A DNA stretch of 64,000 bases from Clostridia bacterium (GCA_017936375.1 JAGBFR010000047.1:1-64000); one strand, 5' to 3'; shown: positions 33,908 through 43,304, counted from the stretch's first letter. The notes: generated by a model not told the origin, from the sequence alone. Translations and numbers: made by a program.

Positions 33908-34140
33908 CACCTGTCAAAAAGAATGATGAATAGTGATGAAAAAATCCCTGTTTGTTATGTGTATAAAGCGAAAAAATCAAGGCGCCATAAGGATAAAAGA
34001 GCGGTGAAGGTCGGCGCTTTCATGATCGGAACGGATGCCTTGCAGGCCAATGCGCCCGCAAAAGCGCGCAGGCCCGCGTCCTGCGGCGGCGCCGATGGCG
34101 CGGGGGGCATAGCAGGATGGGGGAGAAAGCCGAAATGACT

Positions 34141-34169
34141 TTGACAAAAGGGGTGGCTGAGCGTATAAT
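34141..34169 (+). promoter_or_regulatory. Perfect-consensus promoter of the ABC transporter
   Basis: TTGACA, 17-bp spacer, TATAAT, about 93 bp upstream of the start. Confidence 0.85.
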
Positions 34170-34261
34170 AATAAGGTATAGCTTTTATTTTTTCGGGCCG
34201 CGGCGCGCGAGGATGAGCGATCCTGCGGCATGATGAGCAGCGGAAAAAGGAGAAAAACCAC

Positions 34262-35995
34262 ATGCTGAAACGATTCATTCATTACTATAAGCCGCACAAA
34301 AAGATGCTGGCGCTGGATATGCTGGCCTCGCTGCTGATTTCGGTCATCGGCATGGTCTATCCCATCGTGACCAACAGGATGCTCAACGACTATATCCCCA
34401 ACAAGATGTACGGCACGATCGTCTTCGCGGGCGTCGCGGTGCTGGCGCTGTATGCGATGCGGATGCTGCTGCGCTACTTCGTGCAGTACTACGGTCATAT
34501 CATCGGCGTGAAGATGCAGTCCCAGATGCGGCAGGATCTCTTCGCCCATCTGCAGAGGCTGCCGTTCGGCTTCTTTGACAATCACGAGACCGGCCGCATC
34601 ATGACCCGCCTGACGAGCGACCTCTTCGAGGTCAGCGAGCTTGCGCACCACGGCCCGGAGAATCTGCTCATCTCCTCGGTGATGATCGTCCTCTCCTTTG
34701 TCTATCTGTGCGGCATCGATCCGATCCTCACGCTGATCATCTTCGCCTGCGTGCCGATCCTCGTCGTCGTCACCCTGCACTTCCGCAAGGCGATGAGCGC
34801 CGCCTTCTCCGACAGGCGCAAGAGCAACGCGACCATCAACGCCGCGGTGGAGAGCAGCGTCACCGGCATCCGCGTGACCAAGGCGTATACCAATTCCGCG
34901 CGCGAGATCGAAAAATTCCGCGCGGGCGACGATCAGTTTGTCGACGCCTCCCGCCGCGCGTATCACGCGATGGCGCAGTTCCATTCCTCCACGGCGTTCG
35001 TCACCGACGTCTTCAATGTCTTCATCCTCATCGCGGGCGGCCTGTTCCTCTACGCGGACAGGATCTCGTTCGGCGATTATTCCACGTTCATCGTCTCCGT
35101 CAATCTCTTCATCAACCCGGTTAATACGCTCATCGGCTTCATGGAGCAGTTCCAGAATGGCGTCAGCGGCTTCAAGCGCTTCCTTGAGATCATGGACGAG
35201 GCGCCGGAGCAGGACGCGCCCGGGGCGAAGACGCTTGATAACGTGCAGGGCGTGATCGAGTTCAAGAACGTCACCTATGCCTATGACCCGACCAAGGAGG
35301 TCCTGCACGACGTCAGCCTGCGCCTTGAGAAGGGACGCAAGCTCGCGCTCGTCGGCCCCTCCGGCGGCGGCAAGACGACGCTGTGCCATCTGCTGCCCAA
35401 CTTCTACAAGCTCGAGCGCGAGGACGGTTCCATCCTCATCGACGGCATGGACATCCGCGATCTGACGCTCGATTCCATCCGCCGCAACATCGGCATTGTC
35501 CAGCAGGACGTCTTCCTCTTCGTGGGTACGATCCGCGAGAATATCCTCTATGGCCGTCCGGATGCGACGGATGAGGAGATCTATGAGGCGGCCCGCCGCG
35601 CGAATATCCACGACTATGTGATGAGCCTTGAAAAGGGCTATGACACCGAGATCGGCGAGCGCGGCGTGAAGCTCTCCGGCGGGCAGACGCAGCGCCTGAG
35701 CATCGCCCGCGTCTTCCTCAAGGACCCGGCGATCCTCATCCTCGACGAGGCCACCAGCGCGCTGGATAACACCACCGAGGTGCTCATCCAGCAGGCGCTC
35801 GACGAGCTGTGCAAGGGCCGCACGACGCTGGTCGTCGCCCATCGCCTCTCCACCATCCGCAACGCCGACGAGATCGCCGTGGTCATGAACGGCAGGATCA
35901 CCGAGCGCGGCACGCATGAGGAGCTCATGGCGGCGGACGGCACCTACAAGAGCCTCTACGCGCTGCAGTTCCGCGACAACGACGTCATCGCCTAA
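34262..35995 (+). CDS. ABC exporter half-transporter (membrane and ATPase domains fused)
   Basis: The 577-residue protein has six membrane segments (about 1-310) and a nucleotide-binding domain with Walker A GPSGGGKTTLC, Q-loop IGIVQQDVFLF, signature LSGGQTQRLSIARV and Walker B ILILDEATSALD. The layout is that of MsbA/LmrA-type exporters, here probably a homodimer because no partner is adjacent. All catalytic motifs look intact. The substrate may be a lipid, drug or peptide and cannot be inferred. The start follows AAAGGAG and a perfect promoter. Confidence 0.9.
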   Translation: MLKRFIHYYKPHKKMLALDMLASLLISVIGMVYPIVTNRMLNDYIPNKMYGTIVFAGVAVLALYAMRMLLRYFVQYYGHIIGVKMQSQMRQDLFAHLQRLPFGFFDNHETGRIMTRLTSDLFEVSELAHHGPENLLISSVMIVLSFVYLCGIDPILTLIIFACVPILVVVTLHFRKAMSAAFSDRRKSNATINAAVESSVTGIRVTKAYTNSAREIEKFRAGDDQFVDASRRAYHAMAQFHSSTAFVTDVFNVFILIAGGLFLYADRISFGDYSTFIVSVNLFINPVNTLIGFMEQFQNGVSGFKRFLEIMDEAPEQDAPGAKTLDNVQGVIEFKNVTYAYDPTKEVLHDVSLRLEKGRKLALVGPSGGGKTTLCHLLPNFYKLEREDGSILIDGMDIRDLTLDSIRRNIGIVQQDVFLFVGTIRENILYGRPDATDEEIYEAARRANIHDYVMSLEKGYDTEIGERGVKLSGGQTQRLSIARVFLKDPAILILDEATSALDNTTEVLIQQALDELCKGRTTLVVAHRLSTIRNADEIAVVMNGRITERGTHEELMAADGTYKSLYALQFRDNDVIA

Positions 35996-36057
35996 GGCAG
36001 ATCAACCGCATATCCCGCGCGCCGCCCCTTTGCATGGAGCGGCGCGTTCTGCGCACA

Positions 36058-36085
36058 AGAAAACCCCTCTCCCGGAGGAGAGGGG
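36058..36085 (-). terminator. Terminator of the NSS symporter gene
   Basis: Minus-strand CCCCTCTCC/GGAGAGGGG stem with a 4-nt loop, followed by TTTTCTTG, 22 bp past the stop. Confidence 0.75.
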
Positions 36086-36106
36086 CTGTATGCATCAGGG
36101 GATGGC

Positions 36107-37447
36107 TCAGTGCCACGGGAAGTTGATGAGGCCCGTGATGTAGAGCACGATGATCGCGACCGGCACGACGAAGGTGAAGATCGGCTTCATCCACGGCTGA
36201 ACCTTCATGCCCTTGCCGGAGTTCGCCTCGGCGACGAAATTGTCCCAGCCCCAGCCAAAGCGCTTGGTGCAGCAGAAGAGGGCAAAGACGAGGGAACCGA
36301 TGGGCAGCAGATTCGTGGAGACGAGGAAGTCCCACAGATCCAGCCAGGCGGTGCCCGCGGCGAACGGCTGGAACTTGATCACGCTGTAGCCCAGCGCGGT
36401 GGTGGTGGAGGTAATGAACAGGCCGATGCCGCAGATGATGCAGCCCTTCGGGCGGCTCCAGCCGGTCATCTCGCGCACGCAGGCGAGGATGTTCTCGAAC
36501 ACGGCGAAGACCGTGGACATCGCGGCGAAGACCATGAACAGGAAGAAGAGGCTGCCCCAGAAGCGGCCGCCGGCCATGTTGTTGAAGACGGTGGCCATGG
36601 TGTCAAACAGCAGGGACGGGCCTGCGCCGACCTCCACGCCGTAGGTGAAGCAGGCGGGGAAGATGATCAGGCCGGCGGTGATGGCGACAAAGGAGTCAAG
36701 GATGATGATGTTGACGGATTCGCCCATCAGGGAGCGCTCCTTGCCGATGTAGCTGCCGAAGATGCCCATCGAGCCGATGCCGAGGCTCAGCGTGAAGAAC
36801 GCCTGATTCATCGCGCCGACGACGACGCTCGGGGTGATCTTGGAGAAGTCGGGCAGCAGGTAGAAGGTCAGGCCTTCCTTCGCGCCCGGGAGCGTGGCGC
36901 TGTTGATCGCCAGCACGACCATCAGCAGCAGCAGCGCAACCATCATGTACTTGGTCACGCGCTCAAGGCCGCCCTGCAGGTTGAAGCTCAGCACGAGGAA
37001 GCCGACGACGACGACGATGCCCATGTAGAGCATGTTGATGCCAGGGTCGCTGATCATCGGCACGAAGCCGAGCTCGGCGGTCTTTCCGGTGAGGAAGCTG
37101 ACGAAGTAATACAGGATCCAGCCGGCGACGACCGTGTAGAAGGACATCAGGCAGATATTGCCAAAGAGCGCCAGATAGCCGTGCAGGTGCCATTTCTGGC
37201 CGGGCTTCTCGAGCTTATGGTACATGCGCACCGGGCTGGCCTGCGCGGCGCGGCCGACAGCCAGCTCCATCGTCATCACCGGGAGACCGAGGATCAGCAG
37301 GCACAGGATGTAAACCAGCACGAAGCCGCCGCCGCCGTTCTGGCCGGTCATCCACGGGAACTTCCAGACATTGCCGCAGCCAATGGCGCAGCCTGCGCTC
37401 AGCAGGATAAAGCCGAGGCGGGAAGACAAACGTTCACGATTTTGCAT
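36107..37447 (-). CDS. Neurotransmitter:sodium symporter family transporter
   Basis: The 446-residue protein has about 11 membrane segments. The family's unwound TM1 region is visible (LSAGCAIGCGNVWKFPW, followed by GGGGFVLVYILCLLILGLP). These LeuT-fold symporters import amino acids with sodium. The bacterial members lacking TM12 resemble MhsT/TnaT, whose substrates are hydrophobic or aromatic amino acids. The gene is divergent from the D-cysteine desulfhydrase-like gene, so a sulfur amino acid is also possible. It has its own promoter, an AAGGAG site and a terminator. Confidence 0.9.
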   Translation of the reverse strand: MQNRERLSSRLGFILLSAGCAIGCGNVWKFPWMTGQNGGGGFVLVYILCLLILGLPVMTMELAVGRAAQASPVRMYHKLEKPGQKWHLHGYLALFGNICLMSFYTVVAGWILYYFVSFLTGKTAELGFVPMISDPGINMLYMGIVVVVGFLVLSFNLQGGLERVTKYMMVALLLLMVVLAINSATLPGAKEGLTFYLLPDFSKITPSVVVGAMNQAFFTLSLGIGSMGIFGSYIGKERSLMGESVNIIILDSFVAITAGLIIFPACFTYGVEVGAGPSLLFDTMATVFNNMAGGRFWGSLFFLFMVFAAMSTVFAVFENILACVREMTGWSRPKGCIICGIGLFITSTTTALGYSVIKFQPFAAGTAWLDLWDFLVSTNLLPIGSLVFALFCCTKRFGWGWDNFVAEANSGKGMKVQPWMKPIFTFVVPVAIIVLYITGLINFPWH

Positions 37448-37478
37448 AGGAGTTCTCCTTCGTGTTATAGAATAACAA

Positions 37479-37508
37479 TATTGTATCAGGGAGTTGTCCG
37501 TTTGTCAA
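37479..37508 (-). promoter_or_regulatory. Promoter of the NSS symporter gene
   Basis: Minus-strand TTGACA, 18-bp spacer, TACAAT, about 30 bp from the start codon. Confidence 0.7.
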
Positions 37509-37657
37509 AGTATTATAGGGATGTTTGATGTTATTTATGCATAAAATGATGAAATTGGGTAGATTTTCTGAGCGGCGGCGCGAGCGTGCAGTGCGCGCTG
37601 CCATGGAATGGGTTGAAAAAGCGTTGATACAAGAGGTTGTGGAAGGAGATCATATTG

Positions 37658-38596
37658 ATGAAAGCATTTGAAAGAGTATCCCTTGGCATTTTTCCTACGC
37701 CTGTACACAGGCTGCATAACATCAGCCGCCTGCTCGGCACGCAGGTGGACGTCAAGCGCGACGACCTGACGGGCCTCGGCCTTGGCGGCAACAAGGTGCG
37801 GAAGCTCGAATACCTCCTCGCGGACGCGAAGGCGCAGGGGGCGCAGGTCGTCTTCACCACCGGCGGCGCGCAGTCCAATCACGCGATGCTCACCGCCGCA
37901 GCAGCGAAGAAGCTGGGCATGACCCCCATCCTCATCCTCAAAAAGCGCGGCGTGACCGCCCGGCAGGGCAATCAGCTCCTCGAGCATCTGATGGGGACGG
38001 ACGTTCGCTTTATGGATACGGACGACTATGCCGATATCTATGCGGAGATGGACCGCGTCGGCAGGGAGATGGGCGTGCCGTATTACAAGATTCCCTGCGG
38101 CGGCTCCAACGCGCTTGGGACGCTGGGCTATGTGGACTGCGTGCGCGAGATTGCGCAGCAGGGCCTCGCGTATGATCACATCATCTGCGCGGAGGGAAGC
38201 GGCGGCACGATGGCTGGCCTCGCCCTCGGCGCGAAGCTCCATATGCCGGGCGCGCGCGTGACGGGCATGATGGTGGACAATGATCCCTTTGATCAGATCA
38301 CGGTCGATCTGATGCGCGGGGCAGCGCAGCTGCTGGGCGCGGATGTGCAGGTGAGCCGGGATGACTTCGACCTGCGCGATCTCTGCGGCCCGGGCTATGC
38401 GATCCCGTCCGAGGAGGGCAACGCCGCCGTCGCCCTGATGGCGGCGCAGGAGGGTATTTTCCTTGATCCCGTGTATACGGGCAAGGCCTTTGCCGGGCTT
38501 GTCGCCATGGCGAAGGAGGGCGCGTTCAGGCCGGACGACAGGGTGCTGTTCCTGCATTCCGGCGGCGCGGGCGGGCTGTTTGCCGTTGGGGTGTAA
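37658..38596 (+). CDS. dcyD: D-cysteine desulfhydrase / ACC deaminase family PLP enzyme
   Basis: The 312-residue fold-II PLP enzyme has the Schiff-base lysine in GLGGNKVRKLEYL, the substrate loop TTGGAQSNHAML, PCGGSNALGTLGY and the Ser/Gly phosphate cup AEGSGGTMAGL. The family splits D-cysteine to pyruvate, ammonia and sulfide, or acts on related compounds such as L-cysteate or ACC. The exact substrate is unproven. The ATG at 37658 follows GGAAGGAG. It is followed after 72 bp by the UPF0489 gene and diverges from an amino acid symporter. Confidence 0.8.
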   Translation: MKAFERVSLGIFPTPVHRLHNISRLLGTQVDVKRDDLTGLGLGGNKVRKLEYLLADAKAQGAQVVFTTGGAQSNHAMLTAAAAKKLGMTPILILKKRGVTARQGNQLLEHLMGTDVRFMDTDDYADIYAEMDRVGREMGVPYYKIPCGGSNALGTLGYVDCVREIAQQGLAYDHIICAEGSGGTMAGLALGAKLHMPGARVTGMMVDNDPFDQITVDLMRGAAQLLGADVQVSRDDFDLRDLCGPGYAIPSEEGNAAVALMAAQEGIFLDPVYTGKAFAGLVAMAKEGAFRPDDRVLFLHSGGAGGLFAVGV

Positions 38597-38668
38597 GGGA
38601 GCGCCGCGGCGGCATGTGGCCATAATATCATGCCGGAAGGCAGAAAACAAAGGATAAGGGAGTCAACC

Positions 38669-39379
38669 ATGCGCGTACTGGATCTGGATATGGATTTCTT
38701 TCTCTCGGGACCGTGCCCGCTTGCGCCCCTTGGCTGCCGGCCGGACGAGGCCTGCGCCGGGGCATGGAGCGAGGAGGCGGTCGTCCGCTTCCTCGAGGAG
38801 CAGTGCGGCCTGAGCCGTGAGTGGCCTGTGCCGGGCGCGATCTTTGACACGCACGATAAGGCGCTCGATTTCTGGCGGGCGCGCCTTGAGGACGGGAGCC
38901 TGACGGCGCCGTTTGAGGTCGTGCATGTGGATACGCACTCGGATCTGGCCTTTGGCCCGCCGGGGACGAATTATGTGCTCAACGTCGTGCTCTCCCGGCT
39001 GCCGGGCGAGCGCGCGATCATCCCGACCTACCGCGAGGCTGTGGAGCTGGACGAGGCGAATTACCTGCTCTTTGCGCTGGCCTTCCGCTGGATCAGCCGC
39101 CTTGCCTATGTACGCAATCCGAACTCGCATCAGGATATCCCGCGCCAGCTGCTGGATGCGGAGGGGAATATCCGTCTGCGCAGCTTCATCTCCGCAATGA
39201 TGGAGGGGAAGAACGGCCCGGAGCCCGTGATTCCCTTTGACATCTATGACGATTACAGGGCGTTTCATCAGGAGGGCTATGACTTTGTGACCATGGCGCA
39301 GTCGCCCCGGTATGCGCCCGCCTCGGCGGACAGAATCATGGAGATTGTCGCCCGGTATATTACCCCTGTCCCGCTTTGA
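38669..39379 (+). CDS. UPF0489 family protein
   Basis: The 236-residue protein has the UPF0489 hallmarks: VLDLDMDFFL at the start and EVVHVDTHSDLAFG in the middle. The Asp/His clusters resemble arginase/deacetylase-type metal sites. The family includes the human C5orf22 protein, and I know of no assigned biochemical role. The ATG at 38669 is preceded by AAGGGAG. It may be co-transcribed with the desulfhydrase-like gene. Confidence 0.75.
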   Translation: MRVLDLDMDFFLSGPCPLAPLGCRPDEACAGAWSEEAVVRFLEEQCGLSREWPVPGAIFDTHDKALDFWRARLEDGSLTAPFEVVHVDTHSDLAFGPPGTNYVLNVVLSRLPGERAIIPTYREAVELDEANYLLFALAFRWISRLAYVRNPNSHQDIPRQLLDAEGNIRLRSFISAMMEGKNGPEPVIPFDIYDDYRAFHQEGYDFVTMAQSPRYAPASADRIMEIVARYITPVPL

Positions 39380-39395
39380 AAAAACGGATTCTTTC

Positions 39396-39440
39396 CATAA
39401 AAAAACAAGGATAGCAGGATTTCGAAAATTCTGTTATCCT
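39396..39440 (-). terminator. Terminator of the araC-type gene
   Basis: Minus-strand AGGATAACAG...CTGCTATCCT hairpin (near-perfect, about 14 bp with an AATTTTCGAAAT centre) is followed by TGTTTTTTTATGG. Confidence 0.65.
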
Positions 39441-39506
39441 ATTTGATTTGATCGGGCTTTTTTTCTGTGCTAGAATGAACCCCAAAAGGGACGGAAACCC
39501 GGGTGT

Positions 39507-40352
39507 TTACATGGGTCTTTCCCTGTATTTGAGCGGCGAATCGCCAACCTCCTTGCGGAAGGCATAGCTGAAATTCGCAACGCTGTTGAAGCCCGTCTGC
39601 ACGGCGATTTCCTGCACGGAGAGGGCGGTCGTGCGCAGCAGCTGCTGGGCGCGCTCAATGCGGCATCGCATGACGAATTGATAGGGCGTGGTGCCTGTCG
39701 CCTCGAGGAATTTGTGTGCAAAGTAGCTCTCGCTGTAGCCGATGTTCTCTGCAATATCGCGGACGGTGATCTTCTCCGTCAGGTGATCCTGAATGTAGGT
39801 AAGCGCCTGGTCGATGGTCGGATGGCCGGTGGAGCCCTCGCTCTGCGCCGCATCGGAGGACATGAGCTGCATCAGCACATGATAGACCAGCGAGGAGGCC
39901 TGCACGCGGTTGATGCGCTTTTCGGCGGACATGCAGGTGATGATTTCGCCCAGGGACTCGCAGATGGCGCCGGGGTTTTTCAGGTGCACCACGCTGCCCA
40001 TCGAGGCGAGAATGGCTGAGCAGATCTCCCGGCTCTGACCGCCGGTGAAGTGCATGAACATAAAGGAGCACGCGCCGTTGGCCTTGTAGCTGTGGGGCTG
40101 GTGGCAGTCGATCAGCAGCGCGTAGCCCGGGCGGGCAATGCCGCGGCCGGAGATCGTGGTGTAGCTCAGCGAGCCGGAGAGCATCACGATCACCAGATAG
40201 GAGAAGTAGTTGTGGCGGTCGACGCGGTAGGTTGGCTTGCACTCAAAGCAGCCCGCGCTCGTCGGGTAATACAGATAGGGCAGGGCGTCCGTCGGCTGGG
40301 GAAAGTAGTAATGAACGGAAGTATCCTCCAACATGGCCGGGTTGAGATTCAT
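39507..40352 (-). CDS. AraC-family transcriptional regulator
   Basis: The 281-residue protein has an N-terminal cupin sensor domain (about 25-150; GYALLIDCHQPHSYKANG is the typical beta-barrel signature). The C-terminal double helix-turn-helix (about 180-278) has ITVRDIAENIGYSESYFAHK and SVQEIAVQTGFNSVANFSYAFRKEVG. Such regulators respond to a small molecule. It is divergent from the UroD-like gene at 40507, only 154 bp away. That makes it the likely regulator of that gene and possibly of the corrinoid operon beyond it. The ribosome site is GGAGG. Confidence 0.9.
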   Translation of the reverse strand: MNLNPAMLEDTSVHYYFPQPTDALPYLYYPTSAGCFECKPTYRVDRHNYFSYLVIVMLSGSLSYTTISGRGIARPGYALLIDCHQPHSYKANGACSFMFMHFTGGQSREICSAILASMGSVVHLKNPGAICESLGEIITCMSAEKRINRVQASSLVYHVLMQLMSSDAAQSEGSTGHPTIDQALTYIQDHLTEKITVRDIAENIGYSESYFAHKFLEATGTTPYQFVMRCRIERAQQLLRTTALSVQEIAVQTGFNSVANFSYAFRKEVGDSPLKYRERPM

Positions 40353-40399
40353 ATCTGCCGCCTCCGCATCGACTTTCGTGACGATTGTTTCTTGAAATC

Positions 40400-40429
40400 A
40401 TTATAGTGGATGGACGATTTTCATGTCAA
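40400..40429 (-). promoter_or_regulatory. Promoter of the araC-type gene
   Basis: Minus-strand TTGACA, 18-bp spacer, TATAAT, with a leader of about 45 nt. Confidence 0.75.
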
Positions 40430-40506
40430 GGTCCGTGCGGGGGGATGCGCCGCGCGGCATAGACAATCAGTATCGCCGTATGGCCAAGGATAAAGGAGTT
40501 TAGGAA

Positions 40507-41730
40507 ATGGTATCTGTGAAGGACAGAGCAATTCTGCGGGAGATCGCCGCCCGCCGGATGGAGCTGGCGCATTCTGCGCGCAATGAGCAGCTGTATAAGG
40601 ACTGGGTCGCCTATGGCGCGTCGAAGGACGGCGTGCGCCCGATGATCCGCATTGAGATCGAGACCTTCGAGCATGAGCTGCTGCCCGATCTGCTGCGCTG
40701 CGAGGGCGAGCATGCCCGCGGGATCGAGACGAAGCTGCTGCGCCCGATGATCAACTTTACCCGGTTTGAGGACGACACCATCGTGCCGGATTATTACCCG
40801 GTCAGCATGCACACGAGCTTTGTACCGTTCGGCCTGCCGGTAAAGAAGCGGGAGACGGGCGGCCTCGGTCATCACTTCATCCCCTATCTGACCGAGCTGG
40901 AGGAGGACGATCACCTGCTGGGCGATTCCGTCTTCACCATCGACGAGGCGGGTACGAAGGCGGAGGAGGAGGAGATCGGGGCGCTCTTCGGCGACATCCT
41001 GCCGGCGAAGCGTGTCACCGACTGCGCCTACAGCGTCCCCACGCAGGACATCGTGCACATCATGAATATGGACGACATGTACATCGCCATGATGGAGGAG
41101 GAGGACCGCTTCCACGCCATGATGCGCCGCCTGACGGATGACTATATGAAGTTCTTCCGCGCGCTGGAGGCGGGCGGCCATCTCAGGTCCCACGCGACGC
41201 TGCAGCATCTGGGTCAGGGCAGCTACTGCTTCACCGATGAGCTCAAGGAGGGCATCGAGCCCGCGAAGCTGAGCGATCTGTGGCTGTTCATGGACTCTCA
41301 GGAGACGGCGGGCATCTCCCCGCATCTCTATGCGGAGCTCGTCTTCCCATACTATCGGGAGATGATGGAGCAGTTCGGCCTGGTCAGCTATGGCTGCTGC
41401 GAGGCGTCCCATCCCATCTGGGACAACTGCCTCTCCAAGGTCAAGAACCTGCGCAAGGTCTCCATCTCCCCGTGGTGCGACGAGGAATTCATGGGCGAGC
41501 GCCTGCAGGGCACGGGCGTCACCTACCTGCGCAAGCCGCCGGCAACCATCCTCGGCATGGATACGCCGGTGCTCGACGAGGAGGCGACGCTGGCCTGCTT
41601 CCGCAGGACAGCGAAGGCCGCTAAGGGCTGCAAGCTGGAGATCGCCCAGCGCGACGTCTACATGGTTGGCCATTCCGCCGAGAAGGTCCGCCGCTTTGTC
41701 GAATTGGCGCGCATCGGTCTCGAGGGCTGA
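40507..41730 (+). CDS. Uroporphyrinogen decarboxylase-fold protein, candidate methyltransferase I
   Basis: The 407-residue protein has the UroD-type TIM-barrel look in its second half: RSHATLQHLGQG, SDLWLFMDSQETAGISPHLYAE, VSYGCCEASHPIWDN and VRRFVELARIGLEG. The CCE motif falls where related corrinoid methyltransferases bind zinc. It is not HemE: the N-terminal arginine motif is absent and no heme genes are near. Converging on it are a corrinoid protein, a second UroD-type protein and an activator. It may therefore transfer a methyl group from an unknown substrate to the corrinoid. That is inference. The start follows AAAGGAG. Confidence 0.65.
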   Translation: MVSVKDRAILREIAARRMELAHSARNEQLYKDWVAYGASKDGVRPMIRIEIETFEHELLPDLLRCEGEHARGIETKLLRPMINFTRFEDDTIVPDYYPVSMHTSFVPFGLPVKKRETGGLGHHFIPYLTELEEDDHLLGDSVFTIDEAGTKAEEEEIGALFGDILPAKRVTDCAYSVPTQDIVHIMNMDDMYIAMMEEEDRFHAMMRRLTDDYMKFFRALEAGGHLRSHATLQHLGQGSYCFTDELKEGIEPAKLSDLWLFMDSQETAGISPHLYAELVFPYYREMMEQFGLVSYGCCEASHPIWDNCLSKVKNLRKVSISPWCDEEFMGERLQGTGVTYLRKPPATILGMDTPVLDEEATLACFRRTAKAAKGCKLEIAQRDVYMVGHSAEKVRRFVELARIGLEG

Positions 41731-41752
41731 GCATCCTTTCAATAGAATACAG

Positions 41753-41791
41753 AGGCTGTCAGGCTCGTATACGGAGCCTGGCGGTCTTTTT
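41753..41791 (+). terminator. Terminator of the UroD-like gene
   Basis: CAGGCTC/GAGCCTG core stem, extended by flanking pairs, followed by CTTTTTCTG. Confidence 0.75.
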
Positions 41792-41795
41792 CTGT

Positions 41796-41828
41796 GCAAA
41801 AAAAGAGGAATGCCTCTCAGCATTCCTC
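41796..41828 (-). terminator. Terminator overlapping the end of the activator gene
   Basis: A minus-strand GAGGAATGC/GCATTCCTC perfect 9-bp stem is followed by TTTTTTTTGC. The stop codon (41817-41819) sits in the loop, so the hairpin includes the last three sense codons. Confidence 0.85.
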
Positions 41829-43262
41829 GTCGGTATCAAACATCATGGCCTCGATGTACGCGTCGTTAAAGCCCGGGTCGCCGCCCAGCGGCACATGCAC
41901 GGCCTGCGCGGCGATGCGCTGCGCTTCCGCGCGCTTTTTGGGGGAGAGGAGCAGAGCGGCGGCTCCGCGCAGCGCGGCGTTGCCCACTGCCTGCGCTTTC
42001 GCCGCGAGCTCGCGCGGGAGCATACCGATGACGGCGGCGCTGCCCATGCCCGCGTGGCTGCCGAAGCCGCCCGCGACAAAGAAGCGCTTCACATCGCCCG
42101 GTGCGATCTTTGCGGCGCGCAGCAGCGTGCGGACGCCGGCATAGATCGCCGCCTTCGCCAGCTGGACGGCGCGCACGTCCGCCTGCGTCAGGAAGACGCC
42201 GGGGGCGAGCGGGTAGGGCGCGTCCTCGAGCAGGCCGGTCTCGTCGATCGCCCCGATCTCAAGCAGCGCGGCGACGGCGTCCAGCAGGCCGGAGCCGCAG
42301 ACGCCGACGGCGGGCTGATCCCCGATGGTGTGGATATGCAGACGGCCGCCCACGGCGTGCACGCGGTCGATCGCCCCGGGGATGCTCGACACGCCGCAGG
42401 AGATGCATGCGCCCTCAAAGACGGGGCCTGCGGCGGTGGAGGTCACATACAGCCGTCCGTCCTTCCACAGGGCGAGCTCGCCGTTCGTGCCCAGATCGCA
42501 CAGGAGTGCGGGGCTGCTGCTCTCGCACAGGCCGCAGGCGAGCGCCGCGCAGGTGATATCCGCGCCGACGAAGGCATTCATGCACGGGGGCAGGTAGCCC
42601 GCCTCGTGGGGATGGCCAAAGAGCGTGTCCGCTTTGAAGGGCGCGCGGGAGAGGCTGACGGGGTTTTGCCCCGTGAGCAGATAGAGCATGGTGGTGTTGC
42701 CGGTGATCACGCGCTCCGTGACCCGCGCTTCGTCAAGCCCGGCCTGATCGCAGGCGCGGCGCAGCAGCGCGGCGATCGCTCCGCGAACGAGGCGCTCCTG
42801 CTCGGAGAGCCTGCCCTCAAGCGCTGCGCCGATGCGGCCGATCACGTCGGCGGCGACGGCGGTCTGCGGGTTGATCATCGCGGCCTCGGCCAGCCGCCCG
42901 CCGGTATGCAGGTCATACAGCGCCAGCGCGATGGTCGTCGTGCCGATATCCACCGCCGCGCCCACGGCGCCCTCGGGCGCAGCCTGCTGCGCGGCCTCGC
43001 CGGTCATGGCGATCTGCGTGAGCGGGATGGCCTCGGGCAGGTAGACCTCGGCGTCCTGATCGCCCAGATAGGTCTGGCAGCTGAGCACGGGCGCGTCCTG
43101 CCCGCTCATCAGCACGCTGCATTTGCCGCAGACGCCGCGCCCCCCGCAGGGATGCGGATGATCGAAGGCATGCAGAAGATCCCCCAGACATGCGCCGGGG
43201 GAAAAGGGAATCTCATGGCGGCGCGCGCCCTGACGGACGGTCAGTACAGGCACAGGCTTCAC
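41817..43262 (-). CDS. Corrinoid reductive activator (ASKHA domain with 2Fe-2S ferredoxin domain)
   Basis: The 481-residue protein opens with a plant-type ferredoxin domain whose cysteines are C39, C45, C48 and C62. The ASKHA ATPase-like part (DUF4445/RACo type) starts at about 90 with AVDIGTTTIALALYDLHTG and includes CDLGTNGELAL and FVAGGFGSHAGMG. Such proteins use ATP to reduce accidentally oxidised Co(II) corrinoid back to Co(I). I use the GTG at 43262. The ribosome site is weak, so the start is uncertain. It is the last of three co-directional genes with the corrinoid protein and a methyltransferase. Confidence 0.88.
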   Translation of the reverse strand: MKPVPVLTVRQGARRHEIPFSPGACLGDLLHAFDHPHPCGGRGVCGKCSVLMSGQDAPVLSCQTYLGDQDAEVYLPEAIPLTQIAMTGEAAQQAAPEGAVGAAVDIGTTTIALALYDLHTGGRLAEAAMINPQTAVAADVIGRIGAALEGRLSEQERLVRGAIAALLRRACDQAGLDEARVTERVITGNTTMLYLLTGQNPVSLSRAPFKADTLFGHPHEAGYLPPCMNAFVGADITCAALACGLCESSSPALLCDLGTNGELALWKDGRLYVTSTAAGPVFEGACISCGVSSIPGAIDRVHAVGGRLHIHTIGDQPAVGVCGSGLLDAVAALLEIGAIDETGLLEDAPYPLAPGVFLTQADVRAVQLAKAAIYAGVRTLLRAAKIAPGDVKRFFVAGGFGSHAGMGSAAVIGMLPRELAAKAQAVGNAALRGAAALLLSPKKRAEAQRIAAQAVHVPLGGDPGFNDAYIEAMMFDTDEEC

Positions 43263-43304
43263 CTCAATCGCGTCAATATGGGTCTTGGCAGCGCGTGCGC
43301 GGCG

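Noticed and set aside
33842-34138. 98-codon open frame in the gap before the ABC exporter
   Set aside because: It overlaps the promoter of the opposite-strand gene, has no ribosome site and has no recognisable protein features.
40507-41730. Annotating the UroD-fold protein as hemE
   Set aside because: It lacks the N-terminal HemE arginine signature, no heme genes are nearby, and it neighbours corrinoid methyl-transfer genes.
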